This document shows positions 59,047 through 64,000 of a stretch of 64,000 bases of DNA, in pieces. The notes beneath the pieces are model-generated. The model saw nothing but the letters and a program-made list of their open reading frames with translations, was not told where the DNA came from and searched no databases. The translations under genes were made by a program, and so were the position numbers. This stretch comes from a candidate division FCPU426 bacterium. GTDB lineage: Bacteria > Oederibacteriota > Muellerivitia > Muellerivitales > Muellerivitaceae. The DNA lies in assembly GCA_030041545.1 (NCBI GenBank), contig JASHNQ010000015.1:1-64000 (forward strand). Reading direction: 5' to 3'. Within the stretch, counting starts at the first letter, position 1, and each line of letters begins with the position of its first letter.

Positions 59047-60459
59047 TTGATAAAACTATATCGTCCTTTCGCCACCGTTTTGGCCTTTGGGGCCTTCCTG
59101 GCCTTGGCTTCCGTTGCCGGGGCTTACACCGCGACCGACTACTACAACGCCGGGCTCCAGCTTTACAACGCCCGGAACTACGGCCAAGCCATCCAATATT
59201 TCAGCGCGGCCATCCAGTTGGACCCCAACAACGCCGCGGCCCTCCAGGGCCGGGCCAACTGCTATTACCAGCAGGGCCAGTACCAGCTGGCCCTGGACGA
59301 TTACCAGAAGGTTGAGGCCCTCCAACCCAATCCCCAGTTGGCCGCCATGATCCAGTCCCTCCAGGCCAAGGTGGGAGCATCCGCCCCGGCCGCCCAGCCG
59401 CCCGTGCCGGGGCAAGATTCCTTCGCCCAGGGAACCGCCTTGTTCCAGCAGCAGCAATACGCCCAGGCCCTTCCCTTGTTCCAGAAAGCAACCCAAGACA
59501 ACCCCCGGGACTCCAAAGCCTACTATTACCTGGGGGTCTGCCAGGCCCAGGTGGGAGACTATAAGGACGCCGCCGTGGCTTTAGGGGTATCGGACAAGCT
59601 CAATCCCAACCCGTCCGTGGAAAACTACGTGGCCCAGTTGAAGTCGCGGCTTTCCCCCGCCGACCGGCAATGGGTGGACGGCCAGGTCACGGCCACCGCC
59701 AACCCCGCGGCCGCGGGGATCCCGGCCCCCGCCAGCGCCAGGGATTTCGGGATAAGGTTCGAACCGGCCGTGGTGTTTCCCAGCCTGGGGGATTTCAACG
59801 CGGAAGCCCAGGCCGGGGAGTCCTACGCCAAAAACTTGCAGGGCACCGACCCTAACGCCAGTTATTCCGCCTCGGTCCCCACCGGATACCCGAATATCGC
59901 CATCGAGCCTGTATTGAGATTGAGCCCCCAATGGGAGCTGGGGCTTCCGATCGCCTTGGGTTTGGTGGGGAATTTCGTTGAATCGGGGTACACCACCAGC
60001 AGCGGGGTTACGGAAACCGATACTTACGCCCTCAGCGCCTTCTCCGTGGGGCTCAACGCCCGTTACTTGTTCCCGCTGGGTAAAGACATGGATTTGTTCG
60101 TGGCCGGGGGGCCCATGGTGGTCCCCGTCAGCATGAACCTTAAGGTGACGAGCACGGGCGCCAACGCCAACCTCTCCGCCGTGGGCGTCGGGGGCCAGGC
60201 CCAATTGGGCCTGGATTATCATTTGGGGGACAGCTTCGTGGTGGGGCCTTTCGCGGGTTTCCAACTGGTGAGCGCCAGCGGATTTACCGGAACCTACCAG
60301 GGAACCAACTATGAGCTTTATTTTTATTCCAACCCGTCCCCCGGCCAATATCCGCTCATCACGGATGGACCGCCCAATTCGCCGCCCCAGGGAACAAGAC
60401 CGCTGGCCGTGGATTTAAGCGGCCCCTTTGGAGGCATCCAGGTTTCGGCGTTCTTTTAG
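59047..60459 (+). CDS. TPR protein with C-terminal barrel-like domain
   Basis: The protein of about 470 residues has a signal peptide (cut near AGA/YTA), two TPR pairs at about 28-90 and 130-195 (FSAAIQLDPNNAAALQGRAN, FQKATQDNPRDSKAYYYLGV), and a C-terminal region of alternating strands ending GIQVSAFF. The layout repeats that of the gene at 10269. A TTG start at 59047 or 59032 is used. Probable outer-membrane protein; function unknown. Confidence 0.75.
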   Translation: MIKLYRPFATVLAFGAFLALASVAGAYTATDYYNAGLQLYNARNYGQAIQYFSAAIQLDPNNAAALQGRANCYYQQGQYQLALDDYQKVEALQPNPQLAAMIQSLQAKVGASAPAAQPPVPGQDSFAQGTALFQQQQYAQALPLFQKATQDNPRDSKAYYYLGVCQAQVGDYKDAAVALGVSDKLNPNPSVENYVAQLKSRLSPADRQWVDGQVTATANPAAAGIPAPASARDFGIRFEPAVVFPSLGDFNAEAQAGESYAKNLQGTDPNASYSASVPTGYPNIAIEPVLRLSPQWELGLPIALGLVGNFVESGYTTSSGVTETDTYALSAFSVGLNARYLFPLGKDMDLFVAGGPMVVPVSMNLKVTSTGANANLSAVGVGGQAQLGLDYHLGDSFVVGPFAGFQLVSASGFTGTYQGTNYELYFYSNPSPGQYPLITDGPPNSPPQGTRPLAVDLSGPFGGIQVSAFF

Positions 60460-60688
60460 TCTCTTAGTCGTGAAATTTTATACAAAAAACCGAAAATTTC
60501 CCGACCTAAGGGACCGGGCACTATTTCCCTGGTTTCGCCAGTGAATCTTGAGGATTCTTCCCTCTTTGGTTCCGGCTCGCCCGGGTTATGAAACCGAACT
60601 TCAAAATCCTTGATTTGAAGCCGTATCTTTATTTATCCCTTTCATCCCAGTTTCAATGGATTTGGTTTTGGTTAGGTAGCGGAGGTTC

Positions 60689-61414
60689 TTAGTTGCCGGA
60701 GGGCGCGTTGCCCGGCGCCGGGGCGGCCTGGCCTCCGCCCTGGGGGGAACCCTGGGAGGGCTGGCCGCCGTGCCCCCCGTGACCGCCGCGGCGGTCCCCC
60801 TGGTAGCGGCCGGGCGCGCTGATGATGGCGCCGCTCCCGTCCTGGCCCATGTCCTTGAGCACGTTCCCTTGGGCGTCGCAAGCGTAATACTCGCCGCCGA
60901 CGCAAACCTGGATGGAATGGGGACCCTGGCCGTCCGCCCGCCACCAATAGCCTTGGAAATAGTAAAGCCAGTGGGCGGCGAAAGGATCGCGCCACCAAAA
61001 ACGGTGCCCCTTCCCGAGAACCCAGTTGAAATTCCCGTCCCCGCCTTCCCAGCCGTACCAATGGTTGCCTTCCAGGTCCTGGAAGTGGCAATAGTCCAGC
61101 CCGCGGGGTGTGGCGTGCCAGTAGAAATGTTGGACCTGGGTTTCGCGGCTTTTATCCCGCTGGATTTCCTCGAAAAGCGCCGGGCTTGAGAATAGGTCCA
61201 GGACCTTGGGGTCCGGGGGTTGGATGGAGGCCCGCGGGTCCCAGGCCTGGCCGCCGGGCCCCTGGGGGGGGACGTCGGGGCAGGCCAGGGACTTCCGCGG
61301 GACCTTATCCTGGGCCCGGAGGAAATAAGGCCAGTGGACCTTCGTGGGGGCCGCTGGGGTATCGGCCCAAACGGCCTGGGCGAGAATAAGGCAAGCCATC
61401 AAAAAGTTTTTCAT
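60689..61414 (-). CDS. Secreted Trp/Tyr-rich protein with Gly-rich tail
   Basis: The 241-residue protein has a signal peptide (cut near VWA/DTP), aromatic-rich segments (VQHFYWHATPRGLDYCHF, NHWYGWEGGDGNFNWVLG, HWLYYFQGYWWRADG) and a Gly/Gln/Pro-rich tail (GGHGGHGGQPSQGSPQGGGQ). Three cysteines may form disulfides. I know no family. Confidence 0.65.
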   Translation of the reverse strand: MKNFLMACLILAQAVWADTPAAPTKVHWPYFLRAQDKVPRKSLACPDVPPQGPGGQAWDPRASIQPPDPKVLDLFSSPALFEEIQRDKSRETQVQHFYWHATPRGLDYCHFQDLEGNHWYGWEGGDGNFNWVLGKGHRFWWRDPFAAHWLYYFQGYWWRADGQGPHSIQVCVGGEYYACDAQGNVLKDMGQDGSGAIISAPGRYQGDRRGGHGGHGGQPSQGSPQGGGQAAPAPGNAPSGN

Positions 61415-61530
61415 CCAACGGCTCCCATCGTGGGCACCTTTACTTCGCCATGAATCCCAGGCATCCCTGGCTCAAGAGGTGTCGGTTATGTGTTTTTAAA
61501 ATGGGGTGCGTCAACAGCATAGCGCACAGA

Positions 61531-61558
61531 AGGGGTCGGGCCTATAGAATATACTTTA
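61531..61558. repeat. Single CGGGCCTATAGAATATAC arm
   Basis: This arm matches the inverse of the right arm of the element at 45791-45889 over about 30 bases, without a facing partner here. Confidence 0.65.
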
Positions 61559-61658
61559 ATGTCCCCTGGGTAAAAGCCTTGCCTCCGTCAACCGCTTCTT
61601 GGCGCTGGTACAAAGGTGGCGAACCGCCCCCCAACTGATCCCCGTCTTTTCCCCGATG

Positions 61659-62645
61659 CTAATGGAACACTACGATCCGGGAATGTCCTGGGTCCGAGAC
61701 ATAGAAATTTCCCGATCCATCCGTCGTGATACCCGCGGGACCGTCCAAAATACCCTGGCCGAATTGGCCGATCTGCGCGCCGGAGGAATTAAATTCCACG
61801 ATGAAATTATTGCCTATATCCGCCGCGTAAACGTCGCCTGAGCCATCCAATACCAAGTCGGAGGGGTTAAAGGGGTTGGGGAGCCCTGAAACCGTGAAAG
61901 ACCTGCCAAAGTAGGCTCCCGACCCGCTGTATTCCGCGACGCGGTGGTTGTCCTCATCCGCCACCCAGACATCGCCGCCTCCATCCACCCGTAGGCCCTC
62001 CGGGCGGTATAAGGTGACCGGCCCGAATCCGGCCGTCCCGAAATTAAATTGATAGGTATAAACGGGTGGGGAACCCGCCGTAATGGAATAAACAAAAACC
62101 TCGTTGGCGGCCCCACCGGACGCGTAAACGGTGGTTCCCGCCGCGTTGACCGCTACGCCGTCCGATTCCAAGCCGTTCAACTGGGTTTTACCGAAAGTCG
62201 TCAGGTAAACCCCCGTCGGGTCGAATACCTCGATCTGGCCGTTTCCTGTATCGTCCAGGTACACATTGCCCGTGGCGGGATCAATGCCGTCCGTGAAAGG
62301 AATATCAAAGGTGGCGCCGGAATTGAAGGTTGAAATGGTGGTCGCGGGCGCGCCGCCGTTCGTCACCCACTCTTGAAGATTGCTGCCCGCGAAGTTGAGG
62401 TTGACCACCCACAGGGAACCGTTTTCGTATTGGATTCCCCTGACGCTGTTAAAATAAGCGCCGCTGCCGAGGGTCGCGAAGGCGCTGAGGGAATTGGTGG
62501 GCGTGCTGGTCGGCGTGTTGGCGGGCGTGGGCGTAGGGGTCGCGTTGGGCGAGGTTAGGTTTTTCCCGCAGGCCATCGGGAATAACACGAATGGAACCGT
62601 TAAAAACAGGGCAAAACCGAAAAGAGCATAAGGCGATTGCCGCAT
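61659..62645 (-). CDS. Secreted NHL-type propeller protein
   Basis: The 328-residue protein has a leader ending LFPMACGKN (possible lipoprotein site), a Thr/Pro linker (NATPTPTPANTPTSTPTNSL) and NHL-like units (GNVYLDDTGNGQIEVFDPTG, GDVWVADEDNHRVAEYSGSG, GDVYAADIGNNFIVEFNSSG, GNFYVSDPGHSRIVVF). It belongs with the other linker-bearing propellers. Confidence 0.82.
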   Translation of the reverse strand: MRQSPYALFGFALFLTVPFVLFPMACGKNLTSPNATPTPTPANTPTSTPTNSLSAFATLGSGAYFNSVRGIQYENGSLWVVNLNFAGSNLQEWVTNGGAPATTISTFNSGATFDIPFTDGIDPATGNVYLDDTGNGQIEVFDPTGVYLTTFGKTQLNGLESDGVAVNAAGTTVYASGGAANEVFVYSITAGSPPVYTYQFNFGTAGFGPVTLYRPEGLRVDGGGDVWVADEDNHRVAEYSGSGAYFGRSFTVSGLPNPFNPSDLVLDGSGDVYAADIGNNFIVEFNSSGAQIGQFGQGILDGPAGITTDGSGNFYVSDPGHSRIVVFH

Positions 62646-62706
62646 AAAAATTCCTTAATTAAAACCCTTAAAACCTTAATAAGAATACCATACCCAAAAA
62701 ATTTGT

Positions 62707-63534
62707 TCAGAGTCCTTCCACTCCCAGCCCGCTGCCCGTGAGCTTCAAATAAACGTCCTCCAGGTTGGGCCGCCTTTTCCACACCACGCCGGGGCGCACT
62801 TCCTCCTCCACTTCCTCCCGGGCGATGTGCTTGGCGATGAGCTTTTCCGGCGAATCGATGTCCAGGATCTTGCCGTGGGAAAGGATGGCGATGCGGTCGC
62901 AAAGCCGCTCCGCTTCCTCCATATAGTGGGTGCAAAGGAGGATCGCCGTCCCCTGGGAGCGGGCCTCGGTGAGGGCCTCCCACAGCATGCGCCGCACGTC
63001 CGGGTCCAGGCCCGTGGTGGGCTCGTCCAAGACCAGCACCTTGGGGTTGGAGACCAGGGCGCGCGCCACCTGCAGCCGGCGCTTCATGCCGCCCGAGAGG
63101 GCCTCCACGTTTTCCTTGGCCTTCTCCGAGAGCCCGAATTTCCCCAGCAATTCCGTGGCGCGCTTTTTCCCCTCGGCCGGGGGGATGTGGAAATAAGTGG
63201 CGTGCAGCACCAGTTGGTCGAGGGTGGAAAAGTCGCTGTCGAGCGTTTCCTCTTGGTTGCACACGCCCAGTTCCCGCCGGGCCTGCTTGGGGTCCAGGTG
63301 CACGTCGTGCCCGCCCACGAAAACCGCGCCCGAGGTCACGGGGTAAAAACCGGAGATGCACTGGATGGTGGTGGATTTGCCCGCGCCGTTGGGGCCCAAA
63401 AGGCCGAAGCACTCGCCTGCCGACACCTCGAAGGAAATGTCGTTGACGGCCTCCACGTCCTCCCCGCCCCAGCGGGATTTGTATTTCTTCGATAGGTGCC
63501 GGACTTCCAGCGGATGGGTGGGGATGAGGGTCAT
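62707..63534 (-). CDS. NodI-like ABC transporter ATP-binding protein
   Basis: The 275-residue ATPase has Walker A GPNGAGKST, ELGVCNQEETLDSDFSTLDQL as in NodI/polysaccharide exporters, signature ALSGGMKRRLQVA, Walker B VLVLDEPTTGLD and H-loop CTHYMEEA. Its natural partner is the NodJ-like permease at 52378-53151; normally the two are adjacent. Confidence 0.9.
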   Translation of the reverse strand: MTLIPTHPLEVRHLSKKYKSRWGGEDVEAVNDISFEVSAGECFGLLGPNGAGKSTTIQCISGFYPVTSGAVFVGGHDVHLDPKQARRELGVCNQEETLDSDFSTLDQLVLHATYFHIPPAEGKKRATELLGKFGLSEKAKENVEALSGGMKRRLQVARALVSNPKVLVLDEPTTGLDPDVRRMLWEALTEARSQGTAILLCTHYMEEAERLCDRIAILSHGKILDIDSPEKLIAKHIAREEVEEEVRPGVVWKRRPNLEDVYLKLTGSGLGVEGL

Positions 63535-63675
63535 GGCGAAGGACTCCTGGAGCCATTCCTGGGTTAAAACTGGAAGGCATTATACTTGCCGGGCACCGGC
63601 GTCGTAAGATAAAGCCATGGCCTATTCTGGACATCGGCTCATCCCCGCCGCGTTCCTGGCCGGCGGTCTTAGGGG

Positions 63676-63744
63676 CTCTAACAAAACCCCCCAGTTCACC
63701 CCGGAAATATGGGTTCGGGACGCCTAAAACGGGTTTTGTTAGAG
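63676..63744. repeat. CTCTAACAAAACCC inverted repeat
   Basis: Perfect 14-bp arms at 63676-63689 and 63731-63744. They cut through a short open frame that begins at 63617 (36 codons), which may be the remains of a gene. Confidence 0.75.
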
Positions 63745-63912
63745 GTTCTTAATTCCGTGGTGGGCGAGCCAAAAGGGTCTGGCCACCCTAATCCATTCCC
63801 AGCACCTAAATGGTTAATGGTGGGCCTGACCCTTTGGGGTGACCCCTTTTTGAATTGAACCGGTTCGTTTTTTCTTGAAACCCGCAATCGGGAGGGACAT
63901 AGTTCTATTTTC

Positions 63913-64000
63913 ATGAATTTCCAGTCGGACGACGGTTCGATCCAAAATTCCGATCCGGCGGCGGCCTGGAACCTCCCCTATGCCTGCCGTTGGGTTGCTT
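63913..64000 (+). CDS. Start of a gene cut by the window end
   Basis: An ATG at 63913 opens a frame that stays open to the last base (MNFQSDDGSIQNSDPAAAW and ten more residues). GGAGGG lies about 20 bases upstream, which is far for a ribosome-binding site. Too short to identify. Confidence 0.35.
   Translation, partial: MNFQSDDGSIQNSDPAAAWNLPYACRWVA

Noticed and set aside
63617-63727. 36-codon gene
   Set aside because: Half of it lies in the CTCTAACAAAACCC repeat and it lacks a clear ribosome-binding site; at best a gene remnant.

Overview
The window looks like a contig from an uncultured, Gram-negative-type (diderm) bacterium of a candidate phylum. It is mostly GC-rich. Several predicted outer-membrane barrels, secreted proteins with Thr/Pro-rich linkers and NHL or SBBP propellers support two membranes, and the style recalls FCPU426 or Elusimicrobia-like genomes. 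The phylum cannot be fixed from the sequence alone. Most of the DNA is compact chromosomal housekeeping in short operons. AT-richer patches at about 27.5-28.7, 29.5-30.0, 46-52 and 53.2-54.6 kb look acquired.

Layout. 0.3-9.1 kb: a type II NADH dehydrogenase, an NtrC-type regulator, an oxidative pentose phosphate operon (zwf-opcA-pgl), a ferredoxin/metallo-hydrolase fusion and a PstS-like binding protein. 9.3-19 kb: cysH, two paralogous barrel proteins, a PAP2 membrane enzyme fused to a PEP-synthase-like domain, gpsA, a ClC channel and a shikimate-kinase-like protein. 19-32.6 kb: outer-membrane proteins, MscS, a class III-type sirtuin, an alginate-lyase-like protein, a cyclic-nucleotide-binding protein, a two-gene ABC exporter split by an AT-rich PqiA-like gene, a GxxExxY gene inside inverted repeats, a DUF815 ATPase and a radical SAM enzyme. 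32.8-45.7 kb: tandem rhomboids, dehydrogenases, a VapBC-GNAT operon, a long acyl-CoA dehydrogenase and an aldehyde dehydrogenase. 45.8-52.3 kb: a RelE-type toxin-antitoxin operon, then a decayed integrative island between two identical 46-bp tRNA-derived repeats, with a MNT-HEPN pair and a wrecked integrase. 52.4-64 kb: a NodJ-like permease, a Panacea antitoxin with a small membrane partner, large SBBP/NHL/TPR secreted proteins and a NodI-like ATPase.

The most unusual feature is the intergenic repeat population. At least six hairpins plus two single arms are built from degenerate 7-bp units (AACTGTG, AACTTAG or ACCTGAT types), usually four or five per arm, facing each other across a short spacer. 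A second family (termini like TTGAACCACAAAG, internal period about 8) occurs as solo hairpins and once as 30-bp terminal repeats around the GxxExxY nuclease-like gene. This suggests a gene-bearing parent with gene-less derivatives. These elements sit at gene ends, supply stop codons, encode C-terminal tails and in one case encode the core of a signal peptide. Some are themselves interrupted by unrelated short palindromes.
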